NCBI GenBank assembly: GCA_002353635.1
Contig: DEKA01000031.1
Location: 17,137 to 43,787 of the forward strand
Direction of reading: 5' to 3'
DNA length: 26,651 bases
From: Lachnospiraceae bacterium UBA2734
GTDB lineage: Bacteria; Bacillota; Clostridia; Lachnospirales; Lachnospiraceae
Shown: piece after piece, positions 8,598 through 16,857 of the stretch
How positions within the stretch are numbered: the first letter of the stretch is position 1
Layout of the letters: each line of letters starts with the position of its first letter
The notes under the pieces: model-generated
What the model was told of the DNA's origin: nothing
The model's database searches: none
Seen by the model: the letters and a program-made list of their open reading frames with translations, nothing else
Program-made: the position numbers and the translations under genes

Positions 8598-9908
8598 TCA
8601 GTCCAAGGTATATCCCGCGTAGCGGTTCAGGATCCGCAGCAGGATCTCAGCGCCCTGCTCCATCTCATCAACGCAGACGTATTCGTATCTGCCGTGGTAG
8701 TTGTAGGCGCCGGTGCCGAGGTTCGGGCAGGGAATTCCGCGGAAGGAGAGCGTGCATCCGTCTGTGCCGCCGCGGATCGGGAGCGTCGTCGGTGTGAGGC
8801 CGACCTCCTCAACTGCCTTCTTCGCGTTGTCGATCAGATGCATGTGCGGGCGGATCTTCTCCGCCATGTTGTAGTAGGAGTCCTTCACTTCGATCTTCAC
8901 AGTCCCCTCGCCGTAGCGGCGGTTCAACTCCCCGGCAGCTGCGAGGACAGTCTTCTTTTTCAGCTCGAATTTCTCCTTGTCGTGGTCGCGGAGGATGTAC
9001 TCCATGTGGCAGGCATCTGTTGTGCCGTGCATCTCCTCGAGATGGTAGAAGCCCTCATACCCTTCCGTATAGTAAGGTGTCTCCTTCGCGGGCAGCAGGC
9101 TGTTGAACTCCATGCCGACGAGGACGGCGTTGATCATCTTCCCCTTTGCATCGCCGGGGTGCGTAGAGAGCCCCTTGATGTCGATGCGGCAGGAAGCGGC
9201 GTTGAAGTTCTCGAACTCAATGTCGCCTACGCGGCTTCCGTCGACCGTGTAGCCGTAGTCCACCGCAAAGCGCATGGGGTCAAAGTTCAGGACACCGTTT
9301 CCCACTTCCTCATCGGGCGTGAACATACATCTGATCGTGCCGTGCGCGATCTCCGGGTGTGAGAGAAAGAATCGGAAGACCTCCATGATCTGGGTGACGC
9401 CCGCCTTATCGTCTCCGCCGAGGACGGATGTGCCGTCCGTCACGATGATCGTCTTTCCTTTCATGCGGGCGAGATCCGGATATTCCTCAGGGGACATTGT
9501 GATCCCCCTGTCGGCGTTCAGAACGATTCTTCCGCCGTCGTAGTTCTCTATCACTCTGGGGTGTACGCCGCCGCGGCTGTCGACCGCATTGGAGGTGTCC
9601 ATGTGTGCGACAAGACCGATGATCGGCGCCAGGTTCTCGCGCCTCTTGGCGGCAGTGTCCTCGCGCATGCCAACCTTTTCAAAATCTGCGGGGATGTTGC
9701 CGGGAACCGTGGCATAGACATAGCACTTGTTCACGTCGTAGGAGACGTCGGATGCGCCCATCTCCCGCAGCTCGTTATAGAGGAGCTCTGCGAGATGCCG
9801 CTGGCAGTCCGTCGACGGCGTGTCAGGAACGCCCTCCTCCGACTGGGTCATTATGCTGGCGTAGCGAATGAACCGCTGCGCGATTTCCTCTTTATCGAAA
9901 TGTGACAT
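8598..9908 (-). CDS. pepT: Peptidase T (tripeptide aminopeptidase)
   Basis: This is a cytoplasmic di-zinc aminopeptidase of the M20B family that removes the N-terminal residue of tripeptides. Metal and catalytic motifs are in order: HMDTSNA (102-108), GGDDKAGV (164-171), PDEEVGNG (198-205) and the C-terminal GGTDGCTLSFRG with GAYNYHGRYEY. The length, 436 aa, is slightly above the usual 410. The ATG at 9908 follows GGAGGA at good spacing. It has no clear functional link with the repair genes downstream, though the 74-base gap to miaB allows cotranscription. An inverted repeat lies in its leader (9930-9978). Confidence 0.96.
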   Translation of the reverse strand: MSHFDKEEIAQRFIRYASIMTQSEEGVPDTPSTDCQRHLAELLYNELREMGASDVSYDVNKCYVYATVPGNIPADFEKVGMREDTAAKRRENLAPIIGLVAHMDTSNAVDSRGGVHPRVIENYDGGRIVLNADRGITMSPEEYPDLARMKGKTIIVTDGTSVLGGDDKAGVTQIMEVFRFFLSHPEIAHGTIRCMFTPDEEVGNGVLNFDPMRFAVDYGYTVDGSRVGDIEFENFNAASCRIDIKGLSTHPGDAKGKMINAVLVGMEFNSLLPAKETPYYTEGYEGFYHLEEMHGTTDACHMEYILRDHDKEKFELKKKTVLAAAGELNRRYGEGTVKIEVKDSYYNMAEKIRPHMHLIDNAKKAVEEVGLTPTTLPIRGGTDGCTLSFRGIPCPNLGTGAYNYHGRYEYVCVDEMEQGAEILLRILNRYAGYTLD

Positions 9909-9929
9909 AGTACATCCTCCATGTCGATG

Positions 9930-9978
9930 TGCGCAAACAATTAATGCTCCGGATCATATTATGCCGGATCTTTGCGCA
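9930..9978 (-). promoter_or_regulatory. Nested inverted repeat in the pepT leader
   Basis: Outer arms TGCGCAAA (9930-9937) and TTTGCGCA (9971-9978) are perfectly complementary. Inside lie a TCCGG/CCGGA pair and two direct GATCCGG units around an AT-rich centre. The structure ends about 22 bases before the pepT start, next to its ribosome site. It could be an operator or an RNA hairpin; neither can be decided from one copy. Confidence 0.4.
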
Positions 9979-10011
9979 GAAATGATCTCTGCTTCGTTCA
10001 AACCTGCTGTT

Positions 10012-10782
10012 TTATGACGCAGAGCTGCCTTTTGTATACAGATATGCGTTTCCCTTCTTCCCCACCCGCGAGACTGTGCCGATATCGGTCAGTATTTTCA
10101 GAATGGAGGAATAGACGACGCTCTGCCTCTTTACGCCAGCCGCCGCGGCGAGATCCTTTGAGGTGAAAGGGGAAGGCAGTGTGTCCGGAAGGAAATAATT
10201 ATAATCGGAAGGGCTCTTCAGAACAAGTCTGCCCTCGATTGAGAGCGGCAGCTGATCGAACCTGTGGGATCCTCTTTTGCCGCCGGTTCCCCAGCCGTCG
10301 AGGAAGCGGTACTCCTCCAGATCGATGAGCAGAAGATCGATGGTAAGACGGGGATTTCCCAGATACATGTCGATCCAGAACAGCTCCCTGAACGCCTGGT
10401 AGAACGTGCCAGTGTACGGAGATTTGTTCTTTTTGACGGGGAGGCCCGACTCCGGATCCAGCCAGACGACCCACTTTTTGTGCGGAATCGGGTAGACGAT
10501 GCGGACGTCGTGCTCCTTCAGCATGAAGGAGAGCTTGTCCCGCATGTGGATCATGTTGGCGGTCTGGATCTCTGTGACTGTGCCTCCCCGCAGAATATCC
10601 GCAATAAAAGGCCCGACCGGGACCTCCTGAAATGCCCTGTCGGGTTCATAATAATTCTTCAATACGGCGTGGAGCGTCTTTTCCTTCTGCACGCCGATGC
10701 CATCGCGCACCTTCGGATCGAGCGTGATGACACGATCTTTCACCGCCTGCCAGCGGGCCTCTTCCTCCGCCGTAAGTGTCAT
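10012..10782 (-). CDS. Uncharacterised protein: PD-(D/E)XK-like N-terminus plus winged helix
   Basis: I do not recognise a named family. The first half (about 30-100) carries an acidic pattern: E35, E53, FIADI (D62), nine residues later EIQ (E71, Q73), then strand-like VRIVYPI. A D-x8-ExQ spacing after a helix and strand is what a PD-(D/E)XK nuclease-fold core looks like; this is inference from pattern only. The C-terminal 45 residues (about 205-250: FTSKDLAAAAGVKRQSVVYS then GNAYLYTK) look like a winged helix-turn-helix. There is no signal peptide or membrane segment. Its ATG overlaps the stop of the DUF5662 gene by four bases (ATGA), so the two are translationally coupled. Other possibilities include a DNA-binding regulator with no nuclease activity. 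Confidence 0.75.
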   Translation of the reverse strand: MTLTAEEEARWQAVKDRVITLDPKVRDGIGVQKEKTLHAVLKNYYEPDRAFQEVPVGPFIADILRGGTVTEIQTANMIHMRDKLSFMLKEHDVRIVYPIPHKKWVVWLDPESGLPVKKNKSPYTGTFYQAFRELFWIDMYLGNPRLTIDLLLIDLEEYRFLDGWGTGGKRGSHRFDQLPLSIEGRLVLKSPSDYNYFLPDTLPSPFTSKDLAAAAGVKRQSVVYSSILKILTDIGTVSRVGKKGNAYLYTKGSSAS

Positions 10783-11393
10783 TTCATGGACTCCACGCGG
10801 CCGTCCTTATAGACTCTTCTGCCGAATTCACGGCTGTAGAGATGGCGGCGCACATAGGAGAACGTTGCTTCTTCTCCCTCGTCGCGCAGCATCAGAAGGA
10901 GCTTCTCGAGGAGTGCCTTTGTCTCCGGGTGGAGGTAGTTCGCGGTGCGGCCGGTGGCGTAATATTTCCAGGGATCGGCATCGGTGTAGGCATCACCCTT
11001 ATAAGTCTTGCTGGCGGCAATGCGGTCCATCAGCATCTCTACGACGTACCTGCCTGGCATCTTCGCGGGAAGAAGCCCGTTGATCGTCGTCGCGATCTCC
11101 GGGCGGCTCGCGTAATCGATCCAGTACTCGTAGTGGTGCTTGTTGCGGCCCTTGTGGTGGAGCCACGCCTCGGAGTATCCCTTGTCCTCGCGCTCTGCAT
11201 TGTTGGGGCTTCTGTAGCCCTGGTAATAGCGGGCGCCCTCGAGGAATTCGGTTGGGCTGTATTTTGACAGGTCATGGCAGATGCCCTGCCTGTAGAGTCC
11301 TACGGCAAAGCATCCCTTAGCTACCTCGACCTTGTGGTGTGTGATTGTCTTAAAATGCAGAAGCGTCTTTCGTAATGTGATTTTCTGACTCAT
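10779..11393 (-). CDS. DUF5662 family protein
   Basis: A 204-aa soluble protein that I assign to DUF5662, a family common in Firmicutes and of unknown function. Visible features are the histidine-rich blocks THHK (18-21), CHDLSKYSPTEF (39-50) and AWLHHKGRNKHHYEYWIDY (76-94). The H40-D41 pair and later H79/H80 and H86/H87 suggest an HD-like metal site, so a hydrolase role is possible but unproven. The ATG at 11393 lies inside the last 44 bases of the GH13-like gene, and its stop overlaps the next gene by four bases. The three genes therefore form a tightly packed unit. The ribosome site (AAGAG) is weak, in line with coupling. Confidence 0.85.
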   Translation of the reverse strand: MSQKITLRKTLLHFKTITHHKVEVAKGCFAVGLYRQGICHDLSKYSPTEFLEGARYYQGYRSPNNAEREDKGYSEAWLHHKGRNKHHYEYWIDYASRPEIATTINGLLPAKMPGRYVVEMLMDRIAASKTYKGDAYTDADPWKYYATGRTANYLHPETKALLEKLLLMLRDEGEEATFSYVRRHLYSREFGRRVYKDGRVESMK

Positions 11394-13443
11394 GTATTGT
11401 GCTCTTCTTTACTGCGTTTTTCCGATCCCCTGCGTCATCCTGTGCAGCGTTATCCTTCTTCTCCCGAACAGCCTGCAGAACCATGATGGAACGGCAGCGC
11501 ACGCTCACGTGGTGCGGATCCTCGAGAAGATCCTTCCCGGCTGCGCGTTCACTCTCTGATACAAAGGAGCTGTCCTCAAACGTATCCATGAGGATGTGCC
11601 ACTTAAAGCACTCCGGAAGCGCCGGAATCGCGAGCCGCTGGCTGTGCCAGTGCATGTTGACGGCGATGTAGAGGTAGGAATCAGCGGGCGCCTCGTCGGC
11701 GTAATTTTCATTGAGGAGAATTCCGACGCAGTGACTGTAATCACTGTAGTCAGGCTTCCAGGCCTCCGCCCCGTGAAGGGAGATGTCCGGATAACCGCTG
11801 AGTTTGTAATCATTGAAGCGGAATGGCTCGCTCTGGCGGAGGATCGGATGCGCCTTTCTGAGGGCGATCATCTGTCTCGTGAAGTCGAGGATTGTGTGAC
11901 CGTCCACGGTCTCCTTCCAGTTCATCCAGCCCGTCTCATTGTCCTGGCAGTACGGATTGTTGTTGCCGCCCTGCGAGTTGCATCTCTCGTCGCCTGCATT
12001 CAGAAGGGGCGTTCCCTGCGAGAGGTAGTTGAGGGAGAGGAAGTTCTTCATCTGGCGGATGCGGAGCGTTCTGATCTCTTTCTTGTAGCTGCGTCCCTCG
12101 ACGCCGCAGTTCCAGCTGTAGTTATTGTCGCGCCCGTCGCGGTTATCCTCGCCGTTGGCCTCATTATGCTTTCCGTTGTAGGAGACGAGGTCTGCCAGCG
12201 TAAAGCCCTCGTAGTCGCCAAAATAGTGGACGCTTCCATGTCCCTTCGGCACAGTGACCATCGCCTTTACAAAGGAGCGCAGAACGCCGTTGTCGCTCTT
12301 GACAAAGCGGCGGATGAGCGTCTCATAGTCGTCCTTATATTCCCCGAGGTGCTCGATGGAGGGCTTTCCGATGTATGGATTCTCCTTGTCCTCCTTCTGC
12401 AGATCATCGTACGGGAAGTCATAGTACAGGACCGCGGTGTCGCTGAGCATCGGATCGGATGCGAGGGTCTTGAGCGCCGCGTCATTTCCCTTCAGGTGGA
12501 AGCCGTCGATGTGGTAGTGCGTCACATAAAATCTTGCCGCCTCGAGCTGTGTCTGGATCGAGACAGTATCCGGGAAGAACATCTGCAGGTAGACGTCGAT
12601 CCCGGCCTTATGAAGCGCATTGACCATTGAAAGGAACTCCTCCTGCGGTCTTCCGCTCGCTGAGTAGGCGCGCTTGGGGGCAAAATAGCACCCCTCCCCG
12701 AAATTCCAGTAATTGGCCTTCTTATCGGCCTTCTCAATGCCGGCATCGCCGGATACGCTGATGTTGTAGCGGCCGCTCGCAATGTCCTTGGGCTCGCCGA
12801 CGACCTCGCCGAGCATCTCCGGACGCAGCTCATAGACGGGCATCAGCTCCACAGCCGTGATGCCAAGGGACTGCAGATACGGGATCTTCTCGATCACGCC
12901 GTCGAACGTGCCGCGATGCCGCGCACCTGAGGAGCGGGATGCGGTGAAGCCTTTAACATGCAGCAGATAGATATTGGTGTCGGACCAGGGCTTGCGGCTC
13001 TGTCCGTAAGCAGGCAGGGAATCCTCGGCCTGCGGGAAGAGGCGGCAGAGAGTCAGCTCTTTTTTCTTCTTCCCAGGCTTACCCGCTTCTTCGACAATTT
13101 CAGAGGTTTCGTTTTTGTCTGCGGCGGCGATGCCGTCATCTTCTTCTATGAAAACCGTCTCAAGCTCCCTGGCGTAGGGGTCCTCGAATGTCACGTCATC
13201 CCTGTAGTAGCGGTAGCCCCACTTCGCGGGATCAAGGTCACGGACCAGAACGGAGTACAGGCTCCCGTAGCGCTGTTCATCGGTGAAGGGAATGCGCACC
13301 TCTTCGAGATCCGGCAGGTGGTACAGCACAAGGCCGCAATTGGTGCAGTTTCTGAAAACAGCACTGAAAACAACGCCGTCTTTCTCTACCACCGTCCCCG
13401 GCAGAACGGTATGCGCGGGCGATACAGAAAATTGATAAGACAT
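11350..13443 (-). CDS. GH13 glycogen-debranching / pullulanase-like protein, probable pseudoenzyme
   Basis: The overall plan is that of GlgX/isoamylase-type GH13 proteins: an N-terminal CBM48-like beta-sandwich (about 10-95), then a TIM barrel with GTFDGVIEKIPYLQSLGITAVELMPV (178-203), NYWNFGEGCYFAPKRAYS, and GFTLADLVSYNGKHNEANGE (413-432), the last nearly identical to active enzymes. The four catalytic regions are changed. Region I has LQMFFPDT (286-293) where LDVVYNHT is usual. Region II has DGFHLK (313-318) for DGFRFD, so the nucleophile Asp is K318 and the Arg is H316. Region III has YYDFPY, with D342 for the acid Glu. Region IV has Y411-E412 for His-Asp. The frame is intact over 697 aa, so this is not a decayed gene. 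A glycogen-binding or regulatory role is inference. Confidence 0.88.
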   Translation of the reverse strand: MSYQFSVSPAHTVLPGTVVEKDGVVFSAVFRNCTNCGLVLYHLPDLEEVRIPFTDEQRYGSLYSVLVRDLDPAKWGYRYYRDDVTFEDPYARELETVFIEEDDGIAAADKNETSEIVEEAGKPGKKKKELTLCRLFPQAEDSLPAYGQSRKPWSDTNIYLLHVKGFTASRSSGARHRGTFDGVIEKIPYLQSLGITAVELMPVYELRPEMLGEVVGEPKDIASGRYNISVSGDAGIEKADKKANYWNFGEGCYFAPKRAYSASGRPQEEFLSMVNALHKAGIDVYLQMFFPDTVSIQTQLEAARFYVTHYHIDGFHLKGNDAALKTLASDPMLSDTAVLYYDFPYDDLQKEDKENPYIGKPSIEHLGEYKDDYETLIRRFVKSDNGVLRSFVKAMVTVPKGHGSVHYFGDYEGFTLADLVSYNGKHNEANGEDNRDGRDNNYSWNCGVEGRSYKKEIRTLRIRQMKNFLSLNYLSQGTPLLNAGDERCNSQGGNNNPYCQDNETGWMNWKETVDGHTILDFTRQMIALRKAHPILRQSEPFRFNDYKLSGYPDISLHGAEAWKPDYSDYSHCVGILLNENYADEAPADSYLYIAVNMHWHSQRLAIPALPECFKWHILMDTFEDSSFVSESERAAGKDLLEDPHHVSVRCRSIMVLQAVREKKDNAAQDDAGDRKNAVKKSTIHESENHITKDASAF

Positions 13444-13490
13444 GAGAAGGGTCCTTTCTGCTCAGATTTTTTGACTGCCATACAGAATAC

Positions 13491-13501
13491 ATTTTAGCAC
13501 A
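13491..13501 (-). promoter_or_regulatory. Possible extended -10 promoter for the GH13-like gene
   Basis: On the minus strand TGTGCTAAAAT contains TG-C-TAAAAT, an extended -10 shape, about 50 bases before the GH13-like ATG and 26 bases after the helicase stop. No -35 box at 17-base spacing is convincing (a TTGAAT lies about 22 bases upstream). Confidence 0.3.
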
Positions 13502-13526
13502 GACTGCGGGCCGCCGATATTCAAAC

Positions 13527-15770
13527 TTATTCTCCAAAAGCGTCCTTCGCCCCGAGCACGCGGATAAAGCGCGTCGGGATCTTCTCCGTCGTGCCACCGG
13601 CAATATAGAGCAGCTCAAGCCGCTTCTTCGCCCGCGTCATGGCCACATAGAGGAGCCGCCTCTCCTCCTCGATCGCTTCCGGCGACGTGGATTTTCTCGA
13701 CGGAATCATGCCCTCGTTCAGATCCGGCAGAAATACCGTGTCAAACTCCAGGCCCTTCGCAGCGTGCATCGTGAGGATCGGGATGCGGACGGCGGGAGAT
13801 TTTTCGGGTTGAAAGCACCCTGCTTTCCGTCGGCCTATACGATGTAGAAAATCTCCCTTCCGAGGATCATCGAGAATTTCCTTAAGCCGCCGCATCAGTG
13901 CCTCGACAGACCCCGCCCCGGCTGCCATCGCCTCTATTCCATCGAGTATCTCCATTGCGCTCTCCGCATCCCGTCCACTGAAAACACCTTCATACCCCAC
14001 ACTCTTTCGCAGATACCGCACGGAGAGTGCCGGTTGAAACTGCCAGAGACGCTGTGCGTCCTGCAGAAGGTCCGCGATCACCTTTTCCTGTTTTCCTGAT
14101 TCCGGTAAACGATGAATACGCACGAGCGCGCTGACCTCCACCATAGGTTCCGGTGCGATTTCGCGAAGGAGCCATCGCTGCGGGCGGTTCATGATGCGGT
14201 AGAGATCGCTCCTTTTTATTCTGCCGGTGCGTGCGTCCCGTCCGATCGTAAGATAGGCAAGAATGTCTTCGCAGATTTCTGAGAACCTCTTCTGGTCCAT
14301 ATGGCTGCGGTCTGTGGAAAGCCCCGCCGCCTCAAAGGCACGCTGAATCCCGCCTGCTCCTCTGTTCGTGCGCACGATGACTGAGCAGCCTCTCCTCTCC
14401 ACTTCGCTCATCTCTTTGATGGTGTTCACTATGAAGTCATACTGCGCTTGTGCCGTCGGGTAATATCTGATCGCAACGGGGCCTTCACTTCCACGGTTCG
14501 GTGTCACTTCTTTAGTGATGCGGTTTGTATTGGCACTGATGACCTTTGCGGCTGCCCGGACGATCTCACTGCCGGAGCGGTAGTTGACGCCAAGACAGAT
14601 CCTTCGCGCATCCGGATAATCCTTCATAAAGTCCTGCATAATGGCAGGGTCTGCGCCGCGAAATCCGTAGATGGACTGGTCGTCGTCACCTACGACGAAG
14701 AGATGGGGGGAGGCGAGCATACCTCCCTGTTCACACGAGTCGGCATTGCGGTGAGGGAATAGATGTTCACAACCGCCTGCAATCATTTTCACAACGTCGT
14801 ATTGAAGAGAGTTGATGTCCTGAAATTCGTCGATCAGAATGTACCGGAACCGCGCTCTCCACAGGGCGAGAACATCCGGACGTTCAATGAAGAGCCGCCT
14901 GCACTCAAGAACGATATCGTCGTAATCCATGAGGCCGTTTTCACGAAGATACCGGTTGTAAAGGGCGACCGCCTGTTCATACTGCGGCTTTCCCCTCCCG
15001 GAAACAGGCATCTGCACTGCGGAAGAAGGTCCGCCCGAGGATGTTGATTCATGAAATGATTTCTCTGATATTGGCTTTCGGCCTTTGAGGGAAGGCCGGC
15101 CCGAAGATCTGCTGTCATGATCTGAGGGTTCACAGGCATGGGTGAGACCTTGATCGGCGCGGTTCTTTGCATGAGTGATCGCACCCGCGAGCTCCTCCAT
15201 CACGATTCTGTCCGCAGAACCGTCTAAACCGCTTCCTGCCTGCAGGTACTCTCGTGCCAGAAAACGCAGGAGCTTCGTGTGTGTCTTCTCATCAATTATT
15301 TTCAGATTTGTGCGGGAACTGCTCTGAAGGATCCGGTAGAAAACAGAGTGGAATGTGCCGAAAGTGATCTGGGATGCCGTTTCCGGCGTGATGAAGGTAT
15401 GGGATGCAAGGTGACAGTTTTCGTCGGTTAAGGGAATATCTTTGATCCTGGCGAAACTGTGAAAACCTACTGCACCTTCCGAAGTGAAATCATTTTCCGG
15501 ATCGTTGGTCCTATAAAGATCTTGGTCGCCGCGAAAATTATATGAACTGCGCAAGTCGTGATAGAAGCGCCTGCGCATATCCTTCGCGGCAGCTTTTGAA
15601 AAGGTGAGGACAAGAATCTGAGACGGATCTGCGCGCAGATCCTGCAGAAGAAAAAGAATGTGATGGACGAGAACAAATGTTTTGCCGCTGCCGGGCCCTG
15701 CGATGACTTCGCAGGGCCCTCTGGCGTGGCTGATGGCCTCCCACTGGGAGGGATTGCCGATTATTTTCAT
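13527..15770 (-). CDS. UvrD/Rep-family superfamily 1 DNA helicase
   Basis: An ATP-driven 3'-5' SF1A helicase by family. Motifs in order: Walker A GPGSGKT (25-31), Ia VLTFSKAAAKDM (54-65), Ib FGTFHS (137-142), II DEFQD (314-318), III GDDDQSIYGFRG (361-372), IV NYRSGSEI, V LTMHAAKGLEFDTVF and VI EEERRLLYVAMTRAKKRLELL. All catalytic motifs are present. It is 747 aa with two unusual polar insertions, about 71-134 between motifs Ia and Ib and about 208-262 in domain 1B. Whether it is the housekeeping PcrA or a paralogue cannot be told; the short C-terminus after motif VI, lacking the usual PcrA tail, argues for a paralogue. It starts 23 bases after dut, with GAGGA seven bases before the ATG. Confidence 0.95.
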   Translation of the reverse strand: MKIIGNPSQWEAISHARGPCEVIAGPGSGKTFVLVHHILFLLQDLRADPSQILVLTFSKAAAKDMRRRFYHDLRSSYNFRGDQDLYRTNDPENDFTSEGAVGFHSFARIKDIPLTDENCHLASHTFITPETASQITFGTFHSVFYRILQSSSRTNLKIIDEKTHTKLLRFLAREYLQAGSGLDGSADRIVMEELAGAITHAKNRADQGLTHACEPSDHDSRSSGRPSLKGRKPISEKSFHESTSSGGPSSAVQMPVSGRGKPQYEQAVALYNRYLRENGLMDYDDIVLECRRLFIERPDVLALWRARFRYILIDEFQDINSLQYDVVKMIAGGCEHLFPHRNADSCEQGGMLASPHLFVVGDDDQSIYGFRGADPAIMQDFMKDYPDARRICLGVNYRSGSEIVRAAAKVISANTNRITKEVTPNRGSEGPVAIRYYPTAQAQYDFIVNTIKEMSEVERRGCSVIVRTNRGAGGIQRAFEAAGLSTDRSHMDQKRFSEICEDILAYLTIGRDARTGRIKRSDLYRIMNRPQRWLLREIAPEPMVEVSALVRIHRLPESGKQEKVIADLLQDAQRLWQFQPALSVRYLRKSVGYEGVFSGRDAESAMEILDGIEAMAAGAGSVEALMRRLKEILDDPRKGDFLHRIGRRKAGCFQPEKSPAVRIPILTMHAAKGLEFDTVFLPDLNEGMIPSRKSTSPEAIEEERRLLYVAMTRAKKRLELLYIAGGTTEKIPTRFIRVLGAKDAFGE

Positions 15771-15793
15771 CAGAAATTCCTCAGGTAAATTTT

Positions 15794-16231
15794 TCAGTTT
15801 TTTCCGGTTGACCCAAAGCCGCCGGAACCGCGCTCGGTGTCAGAGAGTTCGGATACTTCTTCAAATTCGACAGGCAGGAAAGGAATGACTACCATCTGCG
15901 CGATGCGCTCGCCTGGAGTGATCACGCGCTCTGTGTCTCCGTCATTGTGGACGGCGATCTTCCACATGCCACGGTAGTCTGAATCTACGACGCCGACACA
16001 GTTGGCGGGGCGAAGACTTTCCTTTGCGGCCAGTCCGGATCTTGCAAAGATCGCACCAAAATACCCCTCCGGAATCTCCATCGCAACACCCGAAGGAATC
16101 ATCACCGTCTGGTGCGGCCTGATCACAGTGTCCTCCGCCACATCTGCGTACAGATCATACCCTGCGGCCAGTGCACTTCCCCGCGTGGGGAGTTTGGCGG
16201 TTTTGCTCAGTCTTGTGATTTTAATCTGCAT
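15794..16231 (-). CDS. dut: Deoxyuridine 5'-triphosphate nucleotidohydrolase
   Basis: dUTPase hydrolyses dUTP to dUMP and pyrophosphate, keeping uracil out of DNA and feeding thymidylate synthesis. All five motifs of the trimeric family are visible: AGYDLYA (23-29), ARSGLA (63-68), GVVDSDYRG (79-87), GERIAQMV (107-114) and the C-terminal RGSGGFGSTG (133-142), which closes over the triphosphate. Length is 145 aa, normal for the family. The ATG at 16231 is preceded by GTGAGGT at proper spacing. It sits between rnhA (49-base gap) and the helicase (23-base gap), so the three are likely one transcript. Confidence 0.97.
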   Translation of the reverse strand: MQIKITRLSKTAKLPTRGSALAAGYDLYADVAEDTVIRPHQTVMIPSGVAMEIPEGYFGAIFARSGLAAKESLRPANCVGVVDSDYRGMWKIAVHNDGDTERVITPGERIAQMVVIPFLPVEFEEVSELSDTERGSGGFGSTGKN

Positions 16232-16280
16232 TTGTTACCTCACATATAAACTGTTATTGCTTTGCAGCCTGTCCTAAAGA

Positions 16281-16772
16281 TTACGAATTTAAAGGATCCG
16301 TATTCGGCTTCTTTTTTCCCTTCATTGCGTCGGCAGCAGTTGTCGCCAGCGTATCGCACCGCTCATTCTCCGGCTGGCCGTTGTGGCCCTTCACCCAGTG
16401 GAAATGAACGTTGTGTGGAGCCATTGCTTTCAGAAATCTCTCCCAGAGGTCCCGATTCTTCACCGGCTGCTTAGAGGCAGTCTTCCAGCCGTGTGCCTGC
16501 CAGGAATCGATCCATCCCTTGGAGAAGGCGTTGATCACATAGCTCGAGTCGCTGTAGAGATCGACCTCACATGGCCTCGAAAGACCCTCGAGCGCTGTGA
16601 TGGCACCGAGCAGCTCCATCCGGTTGTTCGTCGTAGGATTGAATCCCTCGCTGAATTCCTTTTCGTGCAGCTGCCCCTTGCTGTCCACGAATTGAATAAT
16701 TGCGCCGTATCCGCCGGGGCCGTCGGGATTCCCCCTTGCTGCGCCGTCGCTGTAGATTGTTACATGAGTCAT
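16281..16772 (-). CDS. rnhA: Ribonuclease HI
   Basis: It cleaves the RNA strand of RNA-DNA hybrids such as R-loops and primers. The active-site acids are all present: D9 (YSDGAARGNP), E53 (NRMELL), D75 (LYSDSSYV) and D140 (ENERCDTLA), and the flexible H130 lies in WVKGHNG. The length, 163 aa, is typical of the bacterial type I enzyme without a hybrid-binding domain. The ATG at 16772 has GAGAGGA nine bases upstream, and this ribosome-site segment is duplicated in tandem (16774-16807). The C-terminal tail GKKKPNTDPLNS is a short polar extension. Confidence 0.97.
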   Translation of the reverse strand: MTHVTIYSDGAARGNPDGPGGYGAIIQFVDSKGQLHEKEFSEGFNPTTNNRMELLGAITALEGLSRPCEVDLYSDSSYVINAFSKGWIDSWQAHGWKTASKQPVKNRDLWERFLKAMAPHNVHFHWVKGHNGQPENERCDTLATTAADAMKGKKKPNTDPLNS

Positions 16773-16773
16773 C

Positions 16774-16807
16774 TGCTGAATCCTCTCAAATGCTGAATCC
16801 TCTCAAA
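16774..16807 (-). repeat. Two tandem 17-bp repeats carrying the rnhA ribosome site
   Basis: The plus-strand unit TGCTGAATCCTCTCAAA occurs twice back to back without a mismatch. On the minus strand each copy contains GAGAGGAT, so rnhA has two Shine-Dalgarno sequences 17 bases apart, the nearer at normal spacing. Next to the second copy is the 11-base palindrome CTCAAATTGAG (16802-16812). Confidence 0.85.
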
Positions 16808-16857
16808 TTGAGGTGTTATGATTTCATTCACTTTGCACGCCATCAGAAATCACACGG

